This document shows positions 27,238 to 34,449 of a stretch of 64,000 nucleotides of DNA, piece after piece. Where the stretch lies: the NCBI GenBank assembly GCA_026388185.1, contig JAPLKG010000010.1, positions 1 through 64,000 on the forward strand, given 5' to 3'. Position 1 is the first letter of the stretch, and each line of letters starts with the position of its first letter. Origin of the DNA: Candidatus Eisenbacteria bacterium. GTDB taxonomy: Bacteria > Eisenbacteria > RBG-16-71-46 > JAFGJU01. Under the pieces are notes generated by a model. The model ran no database searches. It worked only from the letters and a program-made list of their open reading frames with translations, and was not told the origin of the DNA. A program made the translations under genes and the position numbers.

Positions 27238-27561
27238 TCAGAAAGCGACACCCTGAGCAATGAGCTTCAGGAATGCGACCACAGGATCCCAGTTGAAAGC
27301 TCTCGCGCCGCGGATCACTGGGATCTTGGAGGCGAAGCCGATATCGTCGATGCGAGGTCTCGCAAACCCGATATCGTCTATCCTGCCCTCATTCTGGCTA
27401 GATGCCACGGGCACCCTGGAGCTGAAGCCGATATCGTCAATGCGAGATATCGCAAATCCGATATCGTCTATTCTGCCCTCTTCATAGCCACGCGCCGCTG
27501 CCGCACCCAGAGACCACGTAGCCACAAACAGGGCCACACACAGCAACACAGCATTTCTCAT
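27238..27561 (-). CDS. Secreted repeat peptide precursor with four RIDDIGF heptads
   Basis: I do not recognise this family. The 107 residues start with a signal peptide (about residues 1-23, ending GAAAA). Two tandem 30-residue units follow (28-57 and 58-87). Each unit holds two copies of RIDDIGF, at residues 30-36, 40-46, 60-66 and 70-76, and ends with a hydrophobic SSRVPV or ASKIPV. A tail (AFNWDP, then VVAFLKLIAQGVAF) closes the protein. It starts at ATG after GAGAGGAGGTG. The layout resembles precursors that release several identical peptides, or a short secreted repeat protein. It lies 191 bases below element copy 2 and divergent from an XRE-type regulator. Confidence 0.75.
   Translation of the reverse strand: MRNAVLLCVALFVATWSLGAAAARGYEEGRIDDIGFAISRIDDIGFSSRVPVASSQNEGRIDDIGFARPRIDDIGFASKIPVIRGARAFNWDPVVAFLKLIAQGVAF
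27301..27480 (-). repeat. Tandem 90-bp coding repeat (two units)
   Basis: The units 27391-27480 and 27301-27390 are each 90 bases and in phase with the reading frame. Each contains two copies of GACGATATCGG, so the palindrome CGATATCG appears four times. The 5' halves of the units are nearly identical and the 3' halves have drifted. This is what an internal duplication inside a peptide gene would leave. Confidence 0.85.
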
Positions 27562-27752
27562 TCTGATTCACCTCCTCTCAAGTGGACTCGCGGCGCCCCG
27601 CACAGACACCGGGCAACCCATTCAGCCCGGCTCCTCAACCTCGAAGGCCGACGAGGGGCCGCCACGGCCCGCTTGCAGTCAACCCCCAGCAGGGCACACC
27701 GCTACAACGACGCTTGACGTTCCTGTGCGCGTCAGTGTCCGGAGGCAGCTCC

Positions 27753-27846
27753 GGGGACACAGCCTCGGGCAGCAGCGAGTCGACGAGAAACTCGTGGCGC
27801 AAGACGCATGTCGAGCGCCACCGTTTGCCCGAGAGCTGTGTGCCCC
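27753..27846 (-). ncRNA. Three-way-junction inverted-repeat element, copy 2
   Basis: The arm GGGGACACAGCCTCGGGCA (27753-27771) pairs with 27826-27846 over 19 base pairs interrupted only by two single-base bulges. Inside are the hairpins GTGGCGC/GCGCCAC (27794-27821) and GAGTT/GACTC. An additional perfect hairpin CCGGAG/CTCCGG (27739-27754) abuts the outer stem. The inner-stem change from C-G (copy 1) to U-G here, and from U-G (copy 1) to C-G in the outer stem, keep pairing in minus-strand RNA only. The element precedes the RIDDIGF gene in the same orientation as copy 1. Confidence 0.5.
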
Positions 27847-28148
27847 GATCTCAGTGCCACCGACTCGAGGCATCAAACTGACGCAACTGATTCTGCTGCC
27901 GCGCACAAAATTGTCTGATGCCAAGAGTTCGGTGGCTTTCCGACCTCTCCCCTGAGCTTCGCCACAAGTCAGAATGTGATTTTCTGGTACGACCTCGTTT
28001 TAGATTGATCTACTTCAGGCCTCCTGCTGCCTGCAGAAAGGGCGATAGCGGAGGCGTGAATGCAAACGGCCCTTGGCAGATGCCCCCTGCAAAGAACCGG
28101 TTGCTAAGTTGACCTGCTGGCCGAGAGACGGAATGTCCTCTCTGCCGG

Positions 28149-28176
28149 TTGCACAACAAGTATTGCACAAGTGCAA
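28149..28176. promoter_or_regulatory. Candidate operator of the XRE-type regulator
   Basis: TTGCAC-AA-GTGCAA at 28163-28176 is a perfect palindrome. The half-site TTGCACAA occurs again at 28149-28156, so the starts are 14 bases apart. It lies about 100 bases before the regulator start, in the shared divergent region. Autoregulation by a dimeric HTH repressor is the natural reading, but it is inference. Confidence 0.5.
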
Positions 28177-28272
28177 AGATTTGTCAATGCGAAAAGTGAA
28201 GACGTCAGGATAAATCTTGCCTTCGCGCAACGTTATGCTAGACTTACTCGACTGCAGCGAGGAGACGAGAAA

Positions 28273-28932
28273 ATGAATATATCTGCTAGGCTGCGCAGTC
28301 TGATGCAGCAGAGAGGGATGAACCTTACCAAGTTGGCGGGACGTTCCGGACTTGCGGTTTCGAGCATTAGTCGGTACCTTTCTGGCAGACACGTGCCCGG
28401 TGCGGAAGCCCTCGCGAGACTCGCCGCGGCACTTGATGTGTCTACGGCCGAGCTTACGGGTTCATTTGGCGCACCTGCGCTTTCGTCCAAAGAGCAATTC
28501 CTTGTGCAACTGGAACAGCTCAAGGATGCACTCCTCAAGGACGACATCGGTGAAATTCGTGACGCCAGCGCGGGTGTCTCCGTGCCGCTCTACTCTTGCG
28601 TTCCAGGCACGAGAGGATTTTCGGAGCTCAAGCGCTTTCTTACTCCGGCTGACGTGACGGACCCCAAGGCCTATGCGGTTAGAATAGGGGATGACTCCAA
28701 CTCGCCGAGGCTTGAGCGTGGAGACGTCGCCGTATTCGCGCCATCGGCGCCCTGGAAGAGCGGCGATGTTTGCGCCGTAGTGCTGGCCGACGGTGGCGGG
28801 CGCATAGGGAGGGTAGGGCGAAAGGGTAAGGGACTTGTCCTTTCAGGAATCAAGCCAGGAAGCCCGTCCAGAACGATTTCCTCAGACGAAGCGAAGACTA
28901 TCCATAGGCTGGTCTGGATCAAGGTCCCGTAG
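28273..28932 (+). CDS. XRE-family regulator with S24/LexA-like C-terminal domain
   Basis: The N-terminal helix-turn-helix (ARLRSLMQQRGMNLTKLAGRSG-type, with SSISRYLSGRHVPGAEALARLAAAL) is of the cI/XRE class. The C-terminal half resembles the S24 domain: YAVRIGDDSNSPRLERGDVAVF corresponds to the catalytic-serine box, with a serine present. The position expected for the catalytic lysine appears to be arginine (GRIGRVGRKG). Self-cleavage is therefore doubtful, and the domain may act in dimerisation or ligand sensing. It has 219 residues from the ATG at 28273, after GAGGAGA. It is transcribed away from the RIDDIGF peptide gene and is its most likely regulator. Confidence 0.85.
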   Translation: MNISARLRSLMQQRGMNLTKLAGRSGLAVSSISRYLSGRHVPGAEALARLAAALDVSTAELTGSFGAPALSSKEQFLVQLEQLKDALLKDDIGEIRDASAGVSVPLYSCVPGTRGFSELKRFLTPADVTDPKAYAVRIGDDSNSPRLERGDVAVFAPSAPWKSGDVCAVVLADGGGRIGRVGRKGKGLVLSGIKPGSPSRTISSDEAKTIHRLVWIKVP

Positions 28933-28960
28933 CAGTTGGGCCTAATAGGCTCGCTACGGG
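28926..28960 (+). terminator. Hairpin over the end of the XRE regulator gene
   Basis: CCCGTAGC (28926-28933) includes the stop codon and pairs with GCTACGGG (28953-28960). An inner GCCT/AGGC stem strengthens it. There is no T run after the stem, so its efficiency as an intrinsic terminator is uncertain. Confidence 0.4.
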
Positions 28961-29088
28961 GCATTGGAACCCGCCGGCTTATGTTGGTGTCTTATGGTTG
29001 AGAGATCCACACCGCGAGAGAGCCACGCCCGGCACGTGCTTCCCTCCCAACACTTGCAGCTATTTGTTACCTCAAAAAGGGGGCTTTC

Positions 29089-30459
29089 TTGAGTAAGCGC
29101 ACGAGATCGATTGTCATGGTTATTGTGATAGTCGTGGCCGCCGTTTCTGTCTACTTCGTCCTTCACCGCCGGTCCGCCAAGAGCAACGGGGACGTAAAGA
29201 CGGCCGCGGTCGGACGAGGAAACATAACAGTCGTCGTCACGGCAACGGGCACCTTGAATCCTCTCAACAGCGTCCAGGTGGGTTCGCAGATTTCCGGAAC
29301 TGTCGCCGAGCTTCACGCCGATTTCAATTCTCGGGTCCGAAGGGGCCAGCTAATAGCGCTCATAGACACGACTTTTCTCGTCGCTTCGGTGAGAGATGCC
29401 GAGGCCTCGGTCCAGCGCGCACGCGCTCAGGCCAGGCAGGCCGAGATCGACCTGGAACGGGCGACGACACTGGCTCAAAAGGACCTTGTTTCCAAGCTGG
29501 AACTCGAAACGGCGGGCGTGAATCATGAGAGCGTCGTGGCAAGCCTTGAGTCTGCTGAGGCGCAGCTTGACAGGGCGCGAATCAATCTGAAATACGCGAG
29601 CATAAGGGCGCCCGTTGACGGAGTCGTGGTGGCGAGGAACGTTGACGTGGGGCAGACAGTTGCGGCGAGTCTCTCCGCTCCGACTCTCTTTGTGATAGCC
29701 AACGACCTCAAGCAAATGCAGCTCGAAGCCAACATCGATGAAGCCGACATTGGGATGATCAAGACGGAGCAGCGCGTTACGTTCACGGTGAACGCCTACC
29801 CGGAGGAGGTTTTCGAGGGAGTGGTCTCCCAGGTCAGGCTTGAGCCCGTGACAGTCCAGGACGTTGTGAACTACGTGATAATCGTCGCGGTCTCTAATCC
29901 TGACGAAAAGCTGATGCCCGGTATGACGGCGACCCTCTCCGTACGAGTGGATGAGAGAGATAACGTTCTCAGAGTCCCCAACCTTGCCTTCAGATTCAAG
30001 CCTCCCGAGAAACTGGCGGGCAAGGCCTTGGCCGGGACTCCCGGGACGGGGCAAACGGGCGAGAGGGGCGAACGGGTGGCTCAGGTCGGGTCAGGTGGAG
30101 CGTCAAGAAGCGCGGCGAGCGGCGGGCTGGGTGGTGCACCGGGGAGCGCCCCAGCGGGTTCAGGGGGCGGGCTACAGCAGGGGCAGCAACAGGGGCTCAC
30201 GCCTGAAGTGCAGGGCAAGGGATCCCGGCAGGGCCCAGTCACGAACAACACAAAAGTCATCTGGAAGGTCACCGGGGAAGGAAAACTGATACCTGTGACG
30301 GTCACGATTGGCGTTACAGACGGCTCCTTCACCGAAGTCAGCTCTCCGGGACTTGCCGAAGGCGACGCCGTGGCCATCGGGTATTCCAACCCGAAACTGA
30401 ACCAGAGAACACAGACCGGAGGACCCGGTGGCGGCCGTATGTTCATGGGCGGACATTAG
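29089..30459 (+). CDS. macA: MacA/HlyD-type periplasmic adaptor protein
   Basis: This is a membrane-fusion protein that would join an inner-membrane transporter to an outer-membrane channel. It has an N-terminal membrane anchor (VMVIVIVVAAVSVYFVLH). A biotinyl-lipoyl half (GTLNPLNSVQVGSQISG) follows, then an alpha-hairpin at about residues 100-165 and the second lipoyl half IRAPVDGVVVARNVDVGQTV. The beta-barrel region comes next. A Gly/Ser/Gln-rich low-complexity stretch lies at about residues 318-385 and is unusual for the family. Start TTG at 29089 after AAAAAGGGGG. The permease follows after 28 bases. Confidence 0.88.
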   Translation: MSKRTRSIVMVIVIVVAAVSVYFVLHRRSAKSNGDVKTAAVGRGNITVVVTATGTLNPLNSVQVGSQISGTVAELHADFNSRVRRGQLIALIDTTFLVASVRDAEASVQRARAQARQAEIDLERATTLAQKDLVSKLELETAGVNHESVVASLESAEAQLDRARINLKYASIRAPVDGVVVARNVDVGQTVAASLSAPTLFVIANDLKQMQLEANIDEADIGMIKTEQRVTFTVNAYPEEVFEGVVSQVRLEPVTVQDVVNYVIIVAVSNPDEKLMPGMTATLSVRVDERDNVLRVPNLAFRFKPPEKLAGKALAGTPGTGQTGERGERVAQVGSGGASRSAASGGLGGAPGSAPAGSGGGLQQGQQQGLTPEVQGKGSRQGPVTNNTKVIWKVTGEGKLIPVTVTIGVTDGSFTEVSSPGLAEGDAVAIGYSNPKLNQRTQTGGPGGGRMFMGGH

Positions 30460-30487
30460 GGAACTCTGATTCATCTGGACGAGAGAC

Positions 30488-31708
30488 ATGGACGCTGCTG
30501 ATACACTGAGAATAGCCTACAGCGCGCTCGGCGCCAACAAGCTCCGTTCGCTCCTCACGATGCTCGGGGTGATAATCGGCGTGGGCGCAGTGATTGCAAT
30601 GCTCGCAGTCGGCAACGGAGCCAAGGCGGTGGTCGAGTCGCAGATTGCAGGCATGGGCACCAACGTTATCTTGATATTCCCGGGCGCGACGTCCCAGCGT
30701 GGCGTGAGTTCCGGAGCAGGTACCTCGGTCAGGCTCACCGTGGAAGACGCCGCGGCAATCCTCGACGAATGTCCATCTGTGATGTATGTCACGCCGGTTT
30801 CGCACTCCGGCGGGCAGGCCGTGGCGGGAAACGTGAATTGGGCCACCGACGCACAGGGAGTCGGACCAGATTTCTTTTTGATTAGAGAGTGGCCGGTTGA
30901 GAGCGGAGACTACTTTACCGAATCGGACGAGCGCAATGCCACCAAGGTCTGCTTGATAGGGGCGACGGTCTCGCGAGAGCTTTTCGGTGAGAACGAAGAT
31001 CCCGTGGGCAACACAATTCGCTTCAGAAAACTCCCGCTCAAGGTCGTGGGCCTCCTTCAAGCGAAGGGACCAAATGCAATGGGACGCGATCAGGACGACC
31101 AGATTTTCCTGCCGTATTCTACATTGCAGCAACGACTTAGCGGAGCCAGGTGGACGGGTTACGTTATGGCTTCGGCCGTGTCGACCGACGCCATACCCCT
31201 CGCCATAGATGAGATCGCAGGACTCTTGAGGGCCAGACACAGACTGAGAGAGTCGGAGGACGACGACTTCACGATTCGCAGCCAGACTGAGATTGCAGAC
31301 ATGGCCACCCAGACTTCGAAGACACTCGGCATATTGCTCGCAGCCATCGCGTCCATCTCTCTCGTCGTCGGTGGCATCGGCATCATGAACATCATGCTCG
31401 TGAGTGTTACTGAAAGGACGCGGGAAATCGGTGTGAGGCTGGCCGTGGGTGCGAGAACCCAAGACGTGCTTTTTCAGTTTCTGATAGAAGCCGTCGTGCT
31501 CAGTTGCCTTGGGGGCGCGATTGGGATTGCAATGGGGGTAGTGGGGTCGCGCGCGATCTCTGTCGGAGCAGGATGGCCCGTCGTCATTTCCCCGGTATCG
31601 GTTATCCTTGCCGTCGCATTTGCAGTGCTTGTAGGGATCGGCTTCGGTTTCTATCCCGCCTGGAAGGCTTCTCATCTCGACCCGATCGAGGCGCTGAGGT
31701 ATGAGTAG
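30488..31708 (+). CDS. MacB-type ABC transporter permease
   Basis: This is a permease of the MacB class with its characteristic start (AYSALGANKLRSLLTMLGVIIGVGAVIAMLAVGNGA-type). A periplasmic MacB_PCD domain follows, then three C-terminal helices with VVGGIGIMNIMLVSVTERTREIGVRLAVGAR and GFGFYPAWKASHLDPIEALRYE. It has 406 residues. Unlike E. coli MacB it lacks the fused ATPase, and no separate ATP-binding gene is adjacent. With the preceding adaptor it would export a peptide, lipoprotein or small molecule. The nearby peptide island makes peptide export one option, unproven. Confidence 0.88.
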   Translation: MDAADTLRIAYSALGANKLRSLLTMLGVIIGVGAVIAMLAVGNGAKAVVESQIAGMGTNVILIFPGATSQRGVSSGAGTSVRLTVEDAAAILDECPSVMYVTPVSHSGGQAVAGNVNWATDAQGVGPDFFLIREWPVESGDYFTESDERNATKVCLIGATVSRELFGENEDPVGNTIRFRKLPLKVVGLLQAKGPNAMGRDQDDQIFLPYSTLQQRLSGARWTGYVMASAVSTDAIPLAIDEIAGLLRARHRLRESEDDDFTIRSQTEIADMATQTSKTLGILLAAIASISLVVGGIGIMNIMLVSVTERTREIGVRLAVGARTQDVLFQFLIEAVVLSCLGGAIGIAMGVVGSRAISVGAGWPVVISPVSVILAVAFAVLVGIGFGFYPAWKASHLDPIEALRYE

Positions 31709-31767
31709 GGCGAACTCAGTGATGGCTCCTCGCCGGGCGACTCAAGCTTTTGTTGGGAGATCTTTCT

Positions 31768-31923
31768 ATGAATGAACCAAAACAGTGGCAAGACGACATG
31801 CGACACTTCTGCAGACCCAACGCTTTTGATGCGGCCGTCATGATGTTCACATCCTTTGGCTTCTTCAAGAATCCGGACGAGAATCGCCAGGTGGACGCGC
31901 TAGCGCAAGATTGGTGGCCGTGA
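31768..31923 (+). pseudogene. Remnant of a SAM-dependent methyltransferase
   Basis: This 51-codon frame (starting MNEPKQWQDDMRHFCRPNAF) matches the middle of class I methyltransferases. DMRHFCRPNAFDAAVMMFTS is the motif after the SAM-binding Rossmann core, and FGFFKNPDENRQV is the helix that follows. The N-terminal glycine-rich SAM site and the whole C-terminal half are missing. It starts at an ATG with only a weak upstream site and ends in a TGA. It is probably a decayed fragment. Confidence 0.6.
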
Positions 31924-31971
31924 CACGCAACGAGCGGTATCGGACGGTATCGACAGGTGAGAGGAGGCCGC

Positions 31972-32355
31972 TTGACTGGGAAAGAGATTGATCGTTCCAA
32001 GAGGAAATCGAGACTGGCGCTAGAGCATCGCCACGAGCCACTTCTACCACAAGCAGCATTCGTTGTCCGCATGGTCCTGCACGCCGCCGTCGCTATCGGG
32101 ATCGTATCGGCCGCTCTAGTCATCGGTGTTTTCGGCTATCACTTTATTGCGCAACTGCCTTGGATTGACGCCCTCGTCAACGCTTCCATGATTTTGGGCG
32201 GCATGGGACCGGTCGACGCGTTGCACACAGCCGGAGCGAAACTCTTTGCTTCCTTCTATGCGCTTTTTGCCGGTATAGTATTCCTCCTCAGCGTCGGTAT
32301 TCTATTCGCTCCGATTGTCCACAGATTTCTTCATCGATTCCATATAAAGCTCTAA
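31972..32355 (+). CDS. Small membrane protein of unknown function
   Basis: The 127 residues have a basic, cytoplasmic N-terminus and two clear membrane segments (about residues 30-55 and 80-110). Between them a loop reads GGMGPVDALHTAGAKLFASF. The C-terminus ends HRFLHRFHIKL. I recall similar small two-helix proteins annotated only as hypothetical; no function is assigned. TTG at 31972 is preferred because GAGGAGG lies just upstream. The in-frame GTG at 31957 is the alternative. Confidence 0.65.
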   Translation: MTGKEIDRSKRKSRLALEHRHEPLLPQAAFVVRMVLHAAVAIGIVSAALVIGVFGYHFIAQLPWIDALVNASMILGGMGPVDALHTAGAKLFASFYALFAGIVFLLSVGILFAPIVHRFLHRFHIKL

Positions 32356-32482
32356 CGATGGAGGAAGAGAATATTGATAAGTTCCGTCACTCTTGTCGCG
32401 TCTCACCCGCCGTGCCGGTGTGGGCTGAGTAGCGACAGCGACACGTAGTATCATTCAGGCGGTCTTGCCTGGGAGGTTTCGC

Positions 32483-33196
32483 ATGAAGAACGGTTCCATG
32501 TTGCCTTCTCTGATCTTGGCATTGGGATTGGCGCTTGCTGGATGGTTCGTCGGTCACGGATTTCTTGGGGCACGCACAGTCGAACGATTCGTGACAGTGA
32601 AGGGCGTGTCTGAGCGCGACGTCCAGGCTGACGAGGCGTTCTGGCAAATCCAATTCGTATCGGCCGACGATGACCTGGGCCGGGCGCAGGATAAGATCGA
32701 GAAGAGCAAGAGTGAAATCATCGCATTTCTGAAGCGTCACGGCGTAGACTCGTCACAGACGGAGCTGCAACGGCTGGCCGTGACGGATGTCCTTGCGGAC
32801 CCATATCGAAGCGAGCGCGCCGGCAGCCGATTCATCATCAGGCAGACACTCATGGTCCGCTCCGACAATCCCAAGCTCATTCAGGCCGCGAGCCAGAAGG
32901 TCGGCGAATTGGTGGACGCCGGCGTTGTTGCGGAATTCGGGGAAGGACCCACTTTTCTTTTCACTCGCCTGAACGACATCAAGCCGCAAATGATCGCCGA
33001 GGCCACGGCCAATGCGCGTAAAGGGGCGGAACAGTTTGCTCTGGATTCTCACAGTAGGCTGAGCGGGATTCGCAGGGCCAATCAGGGCGTGTTCGAGATT
33101 CTTCCAAGAGATAGGGTGCCGGGAGTCTTTGAAGGAAATCAGCTCGCGAAGACCGTGAGAGTCGTGGCGACGGTGGATTACTATTTGAAGAACTAG
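32483..33196 (+). CDS. SIMPL-domain (DUF541) periplasmic protein
   Basis: The product is an exported or membrane-anchored SIMPL/DUF541 protein. An N-terminal hydrophobic segment (MLPSLILALGLALAGWFVGHG) is followed by VTVKGVSERDVQADEAFWQI, the repeated RLAVTDVLADPY region and the C-terminal KTVRVVATVDYYL. It has 237 residues. The family (BP26, YggE) is linked to oxidative-stress tolerance and envelope integrity, but its chemistry is not established. The ATG at 32483 follows GGGAGG. Confidence 0.85.
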   Translation: MKNGSMLPSLILALGLALAGWFVGHGFLGARTVERFVTVKGVSERDVQADEAFWQIQFVSADDDLGRAQDKIEKSKSEIIAFLKRHGVDSSQTELQRLAVTDVLADPYRSERAGSRFIIRQTLMVRSDNPKLIQAASQKVGELVDAGVVAEFGEGPTFLFTRLNDIKPQMIAEATANARKGAEQFALDSHSRLSGIRRANQGVFEILPRDRVPGVFEGNQLAKTVRVVATVDYYLKN

Positions 33197-33306
33197 AACG
33201 CGTCGGTAAGCACTAGCCGGAACTGGCGATAATCAACAATAAATAGTAGCAATGGCAAGAACCCGCTGCGACTAGCAGACACCGGAACAAGCTTGAGGAG
33301 AGCATC

Positions 33307-34449
33307 ATGAACTGTATCCACGCGAAGACTATCTACACTGGTACCTCGATTGTGCGCGATGCACATCTTCTGTTCGAAGGCTCGCGCCTAGCGGGCATCT
33401 CCAAGACAAAGACGGGCAAGCTGCTGGGAAGGTTTGACGTGCTAACGCCCGCGTTCATAGACCCTCACAGTCACATCGGCATGCACAGGTCCGGCGAGCC
33501 GGAATCGGAAGGAGAAACGAACGAGCACATGCAGCCTATCCTGGCCGTACCTGACGCGCTCGATTCCGTCCAGATGGACGACACGTCCTTTCGCGACGCG
33601 ATTGAAGCGGGCGTGCTCTATTCTTGCGTCGTGCCGGGCAGCGGCAACATAATTGGAGGCCTTTCTGCAATCATTCGGCACTATTCCAAGAACAGCTCGG
33701 ACGCGCTGATCGGTAGGGCCGGGGTCAAGGCCGCCTTCGGCTACAACCCGATGTCAACCGTGTCCTGGAAGGGCGAGCGTCCTTCCACGCGCATGGGAGC
33801 TCTCGCCATCCTTCGCGCGAAACTGGACGATGTGCGCCAGAAGATGGAGAAACACAAGAGCGCAACCGGCGAGAAGAAGAAGGAAATCACTTTCTCCGCC
33901 GCGGAGATCGTGCTGAGAGACATCTTGGCAGGCAAACACGTACTGCGCGCTCACGTGCACAAGATCGACGATATCGCAACTCTGTTGCGTGTTGCAGACG
34001 AGTTCAAACTCAGAGTCACGGTCGAGCACGCCGGGGACGTGCACCAGCCGGAGATCTTCAGGGAACTCAAGAAGCGCGGGATCCCGGTCATGTATGGGCC
34101 CATCGATGGCTTCGCCTACAAGGTGGAGCTCAAGCACGACAGTTGGCGAAACGTCCTCCATCTGGTCAAGTCCGGGGTTGAGTACGGCCTGATGACGGAC
34201 CACCCGTTCTGCCTGGCAAGACAACTCTTTCCTCAGACTCGCTGGTTCACGCGGGCGGGACTTTCCAAGCAGCAGGCGATCGAGCTGGTGTCGAGGAAGA
34301 ACGCCGAGCTCATCGGCATCGACAAGATGCTCGGCACTCTTGACAAAGGGAAGTGGGCGTCCTTCGTATGCTGGAGTGGGGATCCATTTGACATGGTGAG
34401 CTATCCTCAAGTTGTCTACGGGGAAGGGGAGTTGCTTTTCTCAGAATGA
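33307..34449 (+). CDS. Amidohydrolase, imidazolonepropionase-like
   Basis: This is a metal-dependent hydrolase of the amidohydrolase superfamily. It has the N-terminal beta-sandwich, [10 protein letters not shown] carrying the HxH metal ligands, a lysine/histidine segment RAHVHKIDD, the histidine block EHAGDVHQ and the Asp of LMTDHPFC. The C-terminal sandwich follows ([20 protein letters not shown]). It has 380 residues. A lysine-rich loop near residue 180 is unusual. The substrate is unknown. It overlaps the following msrBA gene by 4 bases (ATGA). Confidence 0.88.
   Translation: MNCIHAKTIYTGTSIVRDAHLLFEGSRLAGISKTKTGKLLGRFDVLTPAFIDPHSHIGMHRSGEPESEGETNEHMQPILAVPDALDSVQMDDTSFRDAIEAGVLYSCVVPGSGNIIGGLSAIIRHYSKNSSDALIGRAGVKAAFGYNPMSTVSWKGERPSTRMGALAILRAKLDDVRQKMEKHKSATGEKKKEITFSAAEIVLRDILAGKHVLRAHVHKIDDIATLLRVADEFKLRVTVEHAGDVHQPEIFRELKKRGIPVMYGPIDGFAYKVELKHDSWRNVLHLVKSGVEYGLMTDHPFCLARQLFPQTRWFTRAGLSKQQAIELVSRKNAELIGIDKMLGTLDKGKWASFVCWSGDPFDMVSYPQVVYGEGELLFSE

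Larger units (their letters stand above)
27562..28272. promoter_or_regulatory. Divergent regulatory region between peptide gene and XRE regulator
   Basis: These 711 bases hold no convincing gene. On the peptide side lies the folded element at 27753-27846. On the regulator side lie a TAGAT-TG-ATCTA palindrome (28001-28012) and the TTGCACAA repeats near 28150-28176. I could not place standard -35/-10 promoters with confidence for either direction. Confidence 0.5.

Noticed and set aside
27301-27480. A possible CRISPR array
   Set aside because: The repeats are in phase with a secreted-protein frame, have uneven spacing and include only two units. No cas gene is near.
30443-31675. A 410-codon minus-strand open frame
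   Set aside because: It is antisense to the permease gene at 30488-31708, with a basic, histidine-rich composition typical of shadow frames.
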